DNA from: Myxococcales bacterium
GTDB taxonomy: Bacteria > Myxococcota > Polyangia > Nannocystales > Nannocystaceae
Assembly (NCBI GenBank): GCA_016793465.1
Contig: JAEUJW010000040.1
Span: 310,001-374,000 of the forward strand
DNA length: 64,000 nucleotides
Direction of reading: 5' to 3'
The notes beneath the pieces are model-generated. The model ran no database searches, was not told where the DNA came from, and worked only from the letters and a program-made list of their open reading frames with translations. The position numbers and the translations under genes are program-made. Below, in pieces: positions 9,030 through 17,192 of this stretch (position 1 is its first letter; each line of letters begins with the position of its first letter).

Positions 9030-10367
9030 ATGAACCTCAAGACCGCCCTGGGAACCTTCTGCCTCGGCATGTTCGCCGGCTGCGACACCGCCTCGTGCAT
9101 CCGCGGACCCGACGCCGAGCTCGACTGCACCAACCAGTCGGAGGCCTTCCGCGACGCCTACGAGGGCGACGGCCAGATCCTCGAAGCCATCCCCGACGCG
9201 CAGTGGTACCCCATGGCGATGGTGCTCACCGAGGCGGGCATCAACGAGCTGCTCACCGGCAACGTCGGCGGCAAGGTCCCGTTCAACAGCGCCGTGCCGC
9301 TCGGCCCGCTCAGCCTCGACTTCGCGACCACCGGCGTCCCGGAGATCCTCATCCAGCGCGTGCCCGGCTGCGGCCGCTGCATCCTGTTCAAGGTCGACTT
9401 CCAGTTCGGCCTGCTCAACGCCGACGGCGAGGGCCAGGGCTCCGGCGCCGGCGACGCCGAGGTCTCGATCCCGCTCGAGCTGCGGCAGAACGAGGACGGC
9501 ACCTCGGCGCTGGTCGCCAACTACGACAAGGCCACCGCCCTCCAGCTCAACTTCACCACCATGGGCCTCGACTCCAACGACGAGCCCGGCCTCGAGGGCG
9601 CGATCAAGGTCCTGTTCACCGAGCAGCTGCGCGAGAACTACGACGCCACCGAGCTCATCCGCTTCGACCCGTGGACCATCGGCGACGGCGACGTCCAGCT
9701 CGCCGCCCGTGCGCTCGCCATCAACTACGACAGCCGCGTGCTCTCGCTCGGCTTCCAGACCAACCTCGCCCTGCCCGCCTCCTACTCGCTGAAGGTCGCC
9801 GACGCCCTGCCGAACGGCCTGCCCGACAGCATCCCCATGCTGATCCAGATGCACCCCGGGCTGCTCTACGGCATGGCCCAGCGCATGATCACCGAGGGCG
9901 AGATCGCCCGCACCTACGACGAGAACGGCAAGCCCGACCCCAAGGGCCTCTACGGCATGACCCTCGAGTCGATGGAGCCGAACAAGCTGCCGAAGTCCAA
10001 CGTGCTCGACGTCGGCTTCCGCGTGTGGCGCACCGCCGACGACTACTGCGGCTACGCCGACGCCGTCACCGGCCTGAAGCTCGGCCTGTCCAACAACAAC
10101 ATCTCCGTCACCCCCACCTCGGACCTCCGCGTCACCGGCGGCGAGGGCGTCGGCGAGCTGGCCGCCTCCGACGAGGAGCTCGTCAACAAGAACAAGAAGC
10201 TCGTCGACGAGTTCAAGCGCGCCCTCAGCGAGCAGGTCGGCATCACCATCAACTACAAGGACATCGACGTCGACGGCGCCGACATCTACTTCCACGCCCA
10301 GGCCCTCCTGGTCACCCCGGACGCCATCGACATCGTCGTCGACTTCGAGGTCGTCGCCGAGCCTTGA
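9030..10367 (+). CDS. Lipoprotein, possibly of tubular lipid-binding fold, 445 aa
   Basis: Signal peptide with lipobox LGMFAGC around residue 18. The mature protein lacks transmembrane segments and alternates strand-like segments with amphipathic patterns (AGINELLTGNVG, LPASYSLKVADALPNGLP, VTPDAIDIVVDFEVV). Two Cys pairs near the N-terminus (CIRGPDAELDC and CGRC) may form disulphides. The pattern loosely resembles TULIP/BPI-like proteins, but no diagnostic motif is visible. It has a good ribosome site (AAAGGA), unlike most starts here, and is followed after 24 bp by an IgGFc-like lipoprotein, so the two likely form a unit. Confidence 0.7.
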   Translation: MNLKTALGTFCLGMFAGCDTASCIRGPDAELDCTNQSEAFRDAYEGDGQILEAIPDAQWYPMAMVLTEAGINELLTGNVGGKVPFNSAVPLGPLSLDFATTGVPEILIQRVPGCGRCILFKVDFQFGLLNADGEGQGSGAGDAEVSIPLELRQNEDGTSALVANYDKATALQLNFTTMGLDSNDEPGLEGAIKVLFTEQLRENYDATELIRFDPWTIGDGDVQLAARALAINYDSRVLSLGFQTNLALPASYSLKVADALPNGLPDSIPMLIQMHPGLLYGMAQRMITEGEIARTYDENGKPDPKGLYGMTLESMEPNKLPKSNVLDVGFRVWRTADDYCGYADAVTGLKLGLSNNNISVTPTSDLRVTGGEGVGELAASDEELVNKNKKLVDEFKRALSEQVGITINYKDIDVDGADIYFHAQALLVTPDAIDIVVDFEVVAEP

Positions 10368-10391
10368 CCCTTCGCTCTTTGGATTAACCCC

Positions 10392-12125
10392 ATGCAAAAG
10401 ATCTTTGCCGTCCTCTGCACCCTCGGCGCAGCAGCCCTCGCTTGCGGCGACACCAGCAGCGACCCGACCTCGGGCTCGACCTCGACCTCCAACGGCAGCG
10501 ACCCCTCGAGCGACACCCCGCCGGTCACGCCGACCACCACCTTCGAGCTCGAGTGCACGCCCGGCCAGCAGCGCTGCGCCGACGAGAACACCGTCGAGGT
10601 CTGCAACGCCACCGGCTTCGGCTGGGACCAGGCCGCCTGCACGCAGTACCAGAAGTGCCAGGAGAGCGCCGGCGACGACGGCATGACCGCCGTCTGCGAG
10701 GGCCCCTGCGAACTCTTGAAGGACACCTCGATCGGCTGCGAGTTCGTGGCCATCCGCATGCGCAGCGGCAACGCCGCCGACGAGCCGGACACCGACGACG
10801 CGATCATGGTCGGCAACACCGACACCGAGAAGACCGCGGTCGTCAGCCTCTACCTCGTGCCCGACTACTTCAACTTGAAGGAGGACCTGGTCGAGGGCCC
10901 GATCGAGCTGAAGCCCGGCGAGAGCCACGTCTTCATGATCGACAACGGCATCATGCCCGGCTACACCGCCGTGCGCACCGGCGGCGTCTACCACGTCGTC
11001 AGTGACTACCCCGTCAGCGCCTACCTCCACTCGCCGTTCCAGGGCAGCGACAGCAACGACGCCTCGATGCTGCTGCCGGTCAAGGCGCTCGGCACCGACT
11101 ACATCATCACCTCGTACCCCGGCTGGGTGAAGGCCGACGCGCCGCCGGAGGACCTCGAGCAGTTCACCTACGGCCGCCCGAGCTACTTCAACGTGATCGT
11201 CACCGAGGACGACACCGAGATCTCCTGGACCCCGCGGGCCAAGACGCTCGGCAGCGGCTTCGGCTTCGACCCCAAAGAGGTCGAGGCCGGCGCGACCGGC
11301 ACGATCACCCTCGACCGCTACGAGGTCCTCCAGGTCGGCGCCGCCTCGGTCGGCCTCGACACCCCGTTCGCCAAGCAGGACGTGTCCGGCACCATCGTCC
11401 GCGCCAACAAGCCGATCGCCGTGATGGGCGCGACCGCCTGCGCCCGCGTGCCCGCCGACTCCGCCGGCGGCTGCAACCACCTGCAGGAGCAGGTGCTCCC
11501 CTACAAGTACTGGGGGAAGTCTTACCTGGCCGCCCACGCCCCGTTCCGCGGCGGCGACGAGGACTTCCACTGGCGCGTCTACGCCGGCGCCGCCAACCAG
11601 AAGTTCTCCCTCGACCCCAACCCCGGCGTGCCCAACTTCTCGCTGAAGGAGGTCGGCGAGTTCAAGGACATCGTCATCACCGGCAACGTCAAGAGCTTCG
11701 CCTTCAAGTCGGGCGACCCCTTCATGGCCGTCCAGCTGCTCGCCGGCCACCAGGAGTCCGGCGACATCGCCGACCCCGCGATGTTCCAGTCGATCCCCGT
11801 GCAGCAGCACCTCAACCGCTACGTGTTCGTCACCGGCAAGAACTACGCCCAGAACTTCGCCCAGGTGATCCGCAAGAAGAACGGCCCGCCCGTCTTCATC
11901 AACGGCGTCGAGATCGGCCCGTGGGAGCTCGTCAACGTGTCCGTCAGCGGCGGCGACGTCAGCTCCGACGTGTGCGACTGGCCGCTCGACCCCGACGAGT
12001 CCAGGTCCTACCTCGCCGAGTCCGAGGGCCCGTTCGGCGTCAACGTCATCGGCTACGACGACACCACCGCCTACGCCTACCCCGCCGGCATGGCCCTGAA
12101 GCCCCTCAACCCCGACGACCTGTGA
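10392..12125 (+). CDS. IgGFc-binding-protein-like secreted lipoprotein, 577 aa
   Basis: N-terminal signal with lipobox AALAC (about residue 18), a Ser/Thr/Asp-rich linker, a short Cys-rich module (CTPGQQRCADENTVEVC, then CTQYQKC), then a long domain matching the IgGFc-binding-protein N-terminal family (PF17517): YPVSAYLHSPFQ, NDASMLLPVKALGTDYIITS, ANKPIAVMGATACARVP and CNHLQEQVLP. These proteins are abundant in myxobacteria and are thought to be surface adhesins. A paralogue lies at 38521-40419 with the same module order. The gene ends 66 bp before a canonical terminator. Confidence 0.85.
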   Translation: MQKIFAVLCTLGAAALACGDTSSDPTSGSTSTSNGSDPSSDTPPVTPTTTFELECTPGQQRCADENTVEVCNATGFGWDQAACTQYQKCQESAGDDGMTAVCEGPCELLKDTSIGCEFVAIRMRSGNAADEPDTDDAIMVGNTDTEKTAVVSLYLVPDYFNLKEDLVEGPIELKPGESHVFMIDNGIMPGYTAVRTGGVYHVVSDYPVSAYLHSPFQGSDSNDASMLLPVKALGTDYIITSYPGWVKADAPPEDLEQFTYGRPSYFNVIVTEDDTEISWTPRAKTLGSGFGFDPKEVEAGATGTITLDRYEVLQVGAASVGLDTPFAKQDVSGTIVRANKPIAVMGATACARVPADSAGGCNHLQEQVLPYKYWGKSYLAAHAPFRGGDEDFHWRVYAGAANQKFSLDPNPGVPNFSLKEVGEFKDIVITGNVKSFAFKSGDPFMAVQLLAGHQESGDIADPAMFQSIPVQQHLNRYVFVTGKNYAQNFAQVIRKKNGPPVFINGVEIGPWELVNVSVSGGDVSSDVCDWPLDPDESRSYLAESEGPFGVNVIGYDDTTAYAYPAGMALKPLNPDDL

Positions 12126-12190
12126 CGCCGCGGTCACCGGACCGCCGCCAGAAATTCATGCCCTGGCCCCAGGGCGACAGGCCTCGACCC

Positions 12191-12220
12191 ACCGCCGGTG
12201 TCCACCCACCGGCGGTTTTT
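12191..12220 (+). terminator. Intrinsic terminator after the IgGFc-like gene
   Basis: ACCGCCGGTG (12191-12200) pairs perfectly with CACCGGCGGT (12207-12216) around a 6-nt loop and is followed by TTTT. The hairpin lies directly upstream of the next gene's -10 element, so longer start choices for that gene (12198) would fall inside it. Confidence 0.9.
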
Positions 12221-12223
12221 CGC

Positions 12224-12229
12224 TACCCT
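12224..12229 (+). promoter_or_regulatory. -10 element (TACCCT), leaderless spacing
   Basis: TACCCT ends 7 nt before ATG 12237, only 3 nt after the T-run of the preceding terminator. It supports 12237 over 12198 as the start. Confidence 0.6.
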
Positions 12230-12236
12230 GGCGTCC

Positions 12237-13673
12237 ATGCGATTCGCTTGGTCTACCGCCCTCCTCCCGGCCGCCCTCTCGCTCGCCTGCAGCAACGAGG
12301 CCCCGCCGCTCGTCACCGACACCAACTCCGCCACCGAGGTCCAGGGCGAGTCGACCGCCCTCTCGACCTCCCCGACCCAGACCTCGCAAGAGGCCACCTC
12401 CGACGCCCCCCCGACCACCGGCGGCGACGACAGCTTCACCGGCACCGGCACCGCCACCTCGCCGCCCGGCACCTCGACCAGCGTCGCCACCACCGAGGCC
12501 GACACCACCATGGGCATCGGCGAGTCCACCGGCATCGGCAGCGACGAGACCGGCCCCGAGACCTCTACCCTCGACACCACCGCCAGCGAGTCGAGCACCG
12601 GCGCGCCCGACCCGAGCTGTCAGGACGGCGCCCAGAACGGCGACGAGACCGACGAGGACTGCGGCGGCCCGCTCTGCGACCCCTGCGCCGCCGACCAGAC
12701 GTGCATGGTCGAGTCCGACTGCGCGAGCAACGTCTGCAGCGAGAACTCCTGCGCCGCCCCGACCTGCGTCGACACCGTCAAGAACGGCGACGAGACCGAC
12801 GTCGACTGCGGCGGCGACACCTGCGACGCCTGCGAGGACGGCGAGTCGTGCGTCGACCAGAACGACTGCCTGAGCGGCGTGTGCAAGGACCAGCTGTGCG
12901 AGCCCGCCTCCTGCGCCGACGCCGTGCAGAACCAGGACGAGTCCGACGTCGACTGCGGCGGCGCCACCTGCGACCCCTGCCTCGACGGCGACGAGTGCCT
13001 CGTCGAGGCCGACTGCGTCAGCGGCGTGTGCCTCAACAACGTGTGCGAGGCGGCCACCTGCGAGGACGGCGTCAAGAACCAGGACGAGTCCGACATCGAC
13101 TGCGGCGGCGACATCTGCGCGCCCTGCCAGCTCATGGGCCTCATCCTCAACGAGGTCGACTACGACACCGTGGGCACCGACAACGCCGAGTTCGTCGAGA
13201 TCTACAACAACACCGGCGCGCCGGTCAGCCTGGTCGGCGTCCGCCTGATCCTCGTCAACGGCTCCAACAACACGCCCTACCTCAACCTCGACCTCTCGAG
13301 CGGGGTCGCGCTCGCCCAGGGCCAGTACCTCGTGGTCGCCAACGCCGACTTCGTGGTCCCGCCCGAGGCCGTGCACGTCAACTTCGCCAAGCTCAGCGAC
13401 AACCTGCAAAACGACATGGAGGGCGTCGCCCTCGTCGACACCGCGGCCAACAAGCTGCTGGACGCCCTGTCCTACGAGGGCTCGGTCACCATGGCCAACC
13501 TGCCCGGCCTCGGCGTCACCAGCCTCGTCGAGGGCGCCGCCTTCGGCTCGTCCGACAACAACAACAACCCCCGCACGCTGTCCCGCTGGCCCAACGGCAA
13601 CGACAAGAACAACGCCGCCACCGACTGGGTGCTGTCCACCACCCCGACCCCCGGCGTCGCCAACAAGAAGTAG
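12237..13673 (+). CDS. Lipoprotein with four Cys-rich repeats and a lamin-tail domain, 478 aa
   Basis: Lipobox SLAC follows a short hydrophobic signal; a Thr/Ser-rich linker runs to about residue 122. Four ~43-residue Cys-rich repeats follow, each with the core NGDETDxDCGG or NQDESDxDCGG plus C-x2-C and SGVC elements. The C-terminal ~180 residues are a lamin-tail domain (LILNEVDYDTVGTDNAEFVE, IYNNTGAPVSLVG). The repeats are the calcium- and disulphide-stabilised modules found in many myxobacterial surface proteins. A terminator and a leaderless promoter separate it from the IgGFc-like gene, so it is transcribed on its own. Confidence 0.85.
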   Translation: MRFAWSTALLPAALSLACSNEAPPLVTDTNSATEVQGESTALSTSPTQTSQEATSDAPPTTGGDDSFTGTGTATSPPGTSTSVATTEADTTMGIGESTGIGSDETGPETSTLDTTASESSTGAPDPSCQDGAQNGDETDEDCGGPLCDPCAADQTCMVESDCASNVCSENSCAAPTCVDTVKNGDETDVDCGGDTCDACEDGESCVDQNDCLSGVCKDQLCEPASCADAVQNQDESDVDCGGATCDPCLDGDECLVEADCVSGVCLNNVCEAATCEDGVKNQDESDIDCGGDICAPCQLMGLILNEVDYDTVGTDNAEFVEIYNNTGAPVSLVGVRLILVNGSNNTPYLNLDLSSGVALAQGQYLVVANADFVVPPEAVHVNFAKLSDNLQNDMEGVALVDTAANKLLDALSYEGSVTMANLPGLGVTSLVEGAAFGSSDNNNNPRTLSRWPNGNDKNNAATDWVLSTTPTPGVANKK

Positions 13674-13737
13674 CCCCGCGTTTGCGCGCGCCCCCGCCGG
13701 CTTGTCGCCGGCCGCCTCCGCCGGGTAAAAGTCGGCG

Positions 13738-15234
13738 GTGGCCGGCTTCGCCGAAATGTCCAACTACGACGGCCTCGGCCTCGCCGCGCTCGTGCGCGCC
13801 GGGGACGTGGCCCCCCTCGACCTCGTCGAAGAGGTCATCGCCCGCATCGCCCGCGTCGACGCCCAGCTCGGCTCGGTCGTCACGCCGATGTACGACGAGG
13901 CCCGCCGCGTCGCCCGCGGCCCGCTGCCCGCAGGCCCGCTCAGCGGCGTCCCGTTCTTGATCAAAGACCTGATCGCCGCCTGGTCCGGGGTGCCCACGCG
14001 CAACGGCTCGCGCTTCTACCGCGACGACGTGCCCGACTTCGACAGCGAGCTGGTCCGCCGCTACAAGGCCGCCGGCCTGATCGGCGTGGCCAAGACCGCG
14101 ACGTCCGAGCTCGGCGTGACCCCGTTCGTCGAGACCGCCGCCCACGGCGACGTCCACAACCCGTGGGACCCGTCGCGCATCACCGGCGGCTCGAGCGGCG
14201 GCTCGGCCGCGGCCGTGGCGGCCCGCATCGTCCCGTTCGCCACCGGCGGCGACGGCGGCGGGTCGATCCGCATCCCCGCCGCCTGCTGCGGCGTGTTCGG
14301 CCTGAAGCCCACCCGCGGCCGCACCCCCTGCGGCCCCGACCACAGCGTGCTGTGGCAGGGCGCCGCCATCCAGCACGTCATCACCCGCTCGGTCCGCGAC
14401 TCCGCCGCCGTGCTCGACGCCACCTGCGCCCCCGAGGTCGGCGCGCCCTACTACCCGCCGCCGCCGGCCCGCCCCTACCTCGAAGAAGCCGCCCGCGACC
14501 CGGCCCGCCTGCGCATCGCGTTCAGCACCCGCCCGCTGCTCGGCGGCGCCGTCGACCCCGCCTGCGTCGCCGCCGTCGCCGACGCCGCGCACCTGCTCGA
14601 GGGCCTCGGCCACGACATCGTCGAGGCCACGCCCGAGGTCGACGCCTCCGCGTTCTCCCGCGCCTTCTTCACCATGATCTGCGGCGAGGTCGCCCACGAG
14701 ATCTCCGCCGCCGAGCGCCGCCTCGGCCGCAAGGCGAAGTTCCGCGACTTCGAGTTCCAGACCTGGGCCCTGCGCATGCTCGGCCGCACCACCTCCGCCG
14801 CCGACTTCATCGCCGCCCAGCACGCCCTCGACGCCGCCGCCCGCCGCGTCGCCCCGTTCTTCGCGGCGCACGACGTCCTCCTCACCCCCACCCTCGCCAG
14901 GCCCCCCGTCCGCCACCACACCCTGCAGCCGCAGGGGGCCGAGGCCGCCGTCATGAAGGCCCTCGGCAGCCTCCGCGCCGGCCGCACGCTGAACCTCCTG
15001 CTCAGCCTCACCCCCAGCGTCGACCGCGTCTACGAGTTCATCCCCTTCACCCCCGTGTTCAACATCACCGGCCAGCCCGCCATGTCGGTCCCGCTGCACT
15101 GGACCGCCGAGGGCCTGCCGATCGGCGTGCAGTTCGTCGGCCGCTACGCCGACGAGGCCACGCTGTTCAACCTCGCCGGCCAGCTCGAGCGCGCCCGCCC
15201 GTGGGCCGACCGCGTCCCGCCGATCCACGCCTGA
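13738..15234 (+). CDS. Amidase-signature family hydrolase, 498 aa
   Basis: Hydrolyses an amide bond with a Ser-cisSer-Lys triad: Lys in PFLIKDL (about residue 80), cis-Ser in GGSSGGSAAA (about 156-160) and the nucleophile in GGDGGGSIRIPAA (about 178). Length fits fatty-acid-amide-hydrolase/6-aminohexanoate-hydrolase type enzymes; the substrate is not predictable. The C-terminus has FNITGQPAMSVPLHW, typical of the family. GTG 13738 is chosen because TAAAAG lies just upstream; ATG 13756 is possible. A ChaC-like gene follows 31 bp downstream. Confidence 0.85.
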   Translation: MAGFAEMSNYDGLGLAALVRAGDVAPLDLVEEVIARIARVDAQLGSVVTPMYDEARRVARGPLPAGPLSGVPFLIKDLIAAWSGVPTRNGSRFYRDDVPDFDSELVRRYKAAGLIGVAKTATSELGVTPFVETAAHGDVHNPWDPSRITGGSSGGSAAAVAARIVPFATGGDGGGSIRIPAACCGVFGLKPTRGRTPCGPDHSVLWQGAAIQHVITRSVRDSAAVLDATCAPEVGAPYYPPPPARPYLEEAARDPARLRIAFSTRPLLGGAVDPACVAAVADAAHLLEGLGHDIVEATPEVDASAFSRAFFTMICGEVAHEISAAERRLGRKAKFRDFEFQTWALRMLGRTTSAADFIAAQHALDAAARRVAPFFAAHDVLLTPTLARPPVRHHTLQPQGAEAAVMKALGSLRAGRTLNLLLSLTPSVDRVYEFIPFTPVFNITGQPAMSVPLHWTAEGLPIGVQFVGRYADEATLFNLAGQLERARPWADRVPPIHA

Positions 15235-15265
15235 CGACCTGTCCCGAGAGACAGCCGCCCTCGAC

Positions 15266-15820
15266 ATGCAGACGACCTCCGACGTGTGGCTGTTCGGCTA
15301 CGGCTCGCTGGTCTGGCGCCCGGCCTTCGACCACCTCGAGCGCCGCCCCGCCTTCATCGACGGCTGGGCCCGCCGCTTCTGGCAGGGTTCGCCCGACCAC
15401 CGCGGCCTCCCCGAGGACCCCGGCCGCGTCGTCACCCTGATCTCCGCCCCCGCGGCCCGCTGCCACGGCGTCGCCTACCGCATCGCCGCCGACGCCGCCG
15501 CCGAGGTGTTCGCCGGCCTCGACCACCGCGAGCGCGGCGGCTACGCCTCGCTCGCCCTGCCCGTGCACTTCACCGACCCGCGCGGCGAACCCCTCGGCGA
15601 GTCCGCCGAGGCCCGCATGTACCTCGCCACCGCCGACAACCCCCACTTCCTCGGCGACGCCCCGCTCCCCGCGATCGCCGCCCACATCGTCCGCTGCCAC
15701 GGCCCCAGCGGCGCCAACCTCGACTACCTGCTGCGCCTCGCCGAGGCCCTGCGCGAGCTCGGAGCCGACGACGACCACGTGTTCACCCTCGAGCGCCTCG
15801 CCCGCGCCCTGACTTTTTAA
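15266..15820 (+). CDS. ChaC-type gamma-glutamylcyclotransferase, 184 aa
   Basis: Cleaves gamma-glutamyl peptides such as glutathione to 5-oxoproline. The substrate loop FGYGSLVWRP is at about residues 11-20, and the catalytic Glu lies in DHRERGGY at about 92-99. Length and order match glutathione-specific ChaC enzymes. It lies just downstream of the amidase in the same direction. The coding end is followed by a repeat-rich gap. Confidence 0.85.
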   Translation: MQTTSDVWLFGYGSLVWRPAFDHLERRPAFIDGWARRFWQGSPDHRGLPEDPGRVVTLISAPAARCHGVAYRIAADAAAEVFAGLDHRERGGYASLALPVHFTDPRGEPLGESAEARMYLATADNPHFLGDAPLPAIAAHIVRCHGPSGANLDYLLRLAEALRELGADDDHVFTLERLARALTF

Positions 15821-16201
15821 TCGTCAAACAAACAATCGACCGATCACCCCACCGTTCGTTCGCCCGCGCCGAGCCGCCGACCCACACCCGATCCCACCGC
15901 TCGTTCGCCCGAGCCTCACCCGCCGGCCACAGCCGGACCCACCGCTCATTCGCCCGACCCTCGCCGCCGGCCCACACCCGGACCCACCGCCTCGCAAGGC
16001 GCCGCCGAGGCTCCACCCTCGCAACGCGCCCACACGCCCCGCGCCCGCCGCCCGCGACCGTTCGCCCGCGCAGCAACGCGCCGCCGAGGCTCCGCCCTCG
16101 CATCCACGCGCCCACCCGCCCCGCGACCGCTCGCCCGCCGCCCGCGACCGTTCACCCGCGCCGCCCCGTCGCCGCCTCGCCGCCTCGCGGACACTGCGGG
16201 C
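15821..16201. other. 381-bp gap filled with imperfect repeats
   Basis: No gene supported. The left half is a 45-bp tandem repeat (separate entry). The right half holds two ~80-bp diverged copies sharing CGCCGAGGCTCC and GCGACCGTTC blocks (about 16003-16083 and 16084-16165). The end leads into the microprotein gene. Confidence 0.6.
15841..15994. repeat. 45-bp imperfect tandem repeat, three and a third copies
   Basis: Copies at 15841-15888 (48 bp), 15889-15933 and 15934-15978, with a partial fourth. Core CCCACCGCTCGTTCGCCCG. The 45-bp period keeps frames open on both strands (15-residue units), but neither has a credible start or homology, so I treat it as non-coding. Confidence 0.8.
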
Positions 16202-16327
16202 ATGGCCACCGCCCTCATTAAAATCGCCGCGATCGTCGCGCTCGCGCTCGCGCTCGCGCCGGTCGTGCTGCTCGCCCTCGCCCTCCTCCCGCTCGTCGAC
16301 CTGCGCGCCCTGGAGACCGCCCCGTGA
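16202..16327 (+). CDS. 41-aa hydrophobic microprotein coupled to the phosphoglycosyl transferase
   Basis: ATG 16202 opens a 41-codon frame that is almost all Ala/Leu/Val/Ile up to residue 31 (a single membrane helix with one Lys at residue 7) and ends in a short polar tail, LRALETAP. Its TGA overlaps the GTG start of the next gene by 3 bases (16324-16327), the signature of translational coupling. It has normal GC3 for this genome plus an AT-rich codon pair (ATT AAA) at 16215-16220. Probably a small membrane subunit or anchor for the transferase; no known family recognised. Confidence 0.65.
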   Translation: MATALIKIAAIVALALALAPVVLLALALLPLVDLRALETAP

Positions 16328-16905
16328 CCCGCAAGCGCCTGTTCGACCTCGTGCTCCTGCTCCCGCTGGTCCCGCTGTTCGCGACCCTGGTCGGCGCGCT
16401 CGCCCTGATCGTGCTCGTCGTCGACGGCCGCCCGGCGTTCTTCGCCCAGCCCCGCGTCGGCGTCGGCGGAAAGCTCTTCACCGTCTGGAAGCTGCGCACG
16501 ATGACCTGCGAGCCCGACCCCAGGGACCGCCGCCCGACCCGCTTCGGCCAGTGGCTGCGCCAGCGCGGCCTCGACGAGCTGCCCCAATTATTTAATATCC
16601 TGATCGGCGACATGAGCCTGGTCGGCCCGCGCCCGCTGACCCCCGCCGACGCCGAGCGCCTGACCGCCCTGCACCCGCCGTTCGCCGCTCGCTTCGCCGT
16701 CCCGCCCGGCCTCACCGGCCTCGCCCAGGTCTGCCTGGCCCAGGGCGTCGCCCTCACCAGCGAGCTCGACGCCACCTACGTGCGCACCCGCAGCGCCGCC
16801 CTCGACCTGAAGATCCTCCTGCGCACCGCCTGGATGAACCTCGTCGGCAAACAGCGCGGCCACCTGCGCCGCGAGGGCCTCACCGCCGCCACCCCGGACA
16901 CCTGA
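16324..16905 (+). CDS. Monotopic phosphoglycosyl transferase (bacterial sugar transferase, PF02397), 193 aa
   Basis: Transfers a sugar-1-phosphate to undecaprenyl phosphate to start glycan assembly at the inner membrane. This is the minimal PglC-like form: one re-entrant hydrophobic segment (about 6-30), RVGVGGKLFTVWKLRTM, the catalytic/hallmark region LRQRGLDELPQLFNILIGD (about 79-97) and SLVGPRPL. No glycosyltransferases or flippase genes are nearby, so the glycan is unknown. GTG 16324 overlaps the stop of the upstream microprotein. An extended A/T run at 16586-16598 encodes QLFNI. Confidence 0.9.
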   Translation: MTRKRLFDLVLLLPLVPLFATLVGALALIVLVVDGRPAFFAQPRVGVGGKLFTVWKLRTMTCEPDPRDRRPTRFGQWLRQRGLDELPQLFNILIGDMSLVGPRPLTPADAERLTALHPPFAARFAVPPGLTGLAQVCLAQGVALTSELDATYVRTRSAALDLKILLRTAWMNLVGKQRGHLRREGLTAATPDT

Positions 16906-16937
16906 GCCCGCCTCCTTCGACCTCTCCCGATCGATCT

Positions 16938-17165
16938 CCCCTCGCGCGTGATCCGCTCGCAACCTCGTCTCCTGTTCTCCTCGCGCCATCCGCTCGCACC
17001 CTCGTCTCCTGTTCCCCTCGCGCCATCCGCTCGCATCCTGTTCTCCTCGCGCCATCCGCTCGCACCCTCGTCTCCTGTTCTCCTCGCGCCATCCGCTCGC
17101 ACCCTCGTCTCCTGTTCTCCTCGCGTGCTCCGCTCGCACCCTCACCTCCTGTTCCCCTCGCCTCG
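16938..17165. repeat. 37-bp tandem repeat, six copies plus a partial
   Basis: Copies start at 16938, 16975, 17012 (29 bp, 8-bp deletion), 17041, 17078 and 17115, with a partial at 17152. Core CTCGCGCCATCCGCTCGCA; copies at 17041 and 17078 are identical. The 37-bp period is not a multiple of three, so it is non-coding. It fills the gap between the transferase and the histidine-kinase gene and ends 11 bp before that gene's TATCCT element. There are no unique spacers, so it is not CRISPR. Confidence 0.9.
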
Positions 17166-17192
17166 CGCATCGACGTATCCTCGCCCCCTCCC

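Noticed and set aside
8949..12137. A 1062-codon open frame antisense to the lipoprotein genes
   Set aside because: Very long antisense frames are expected in GC-rich genes; its Val/Gly/Ala/Asp/Leu composition mirrors the real genes, which have signal peptides, domains and a terminator in register.
15824..16115. Repeat protein encoded by the 45-bp repeats
   Set aside because: Both strands are open and neither has a credible start; the pattern follows from a repeat length divisible by three.
16938..17165. 37-bp repeats as a CRISPR array
   Set aside because: Copies are directly adjacent with no unique spacers, and no cas gene is present.
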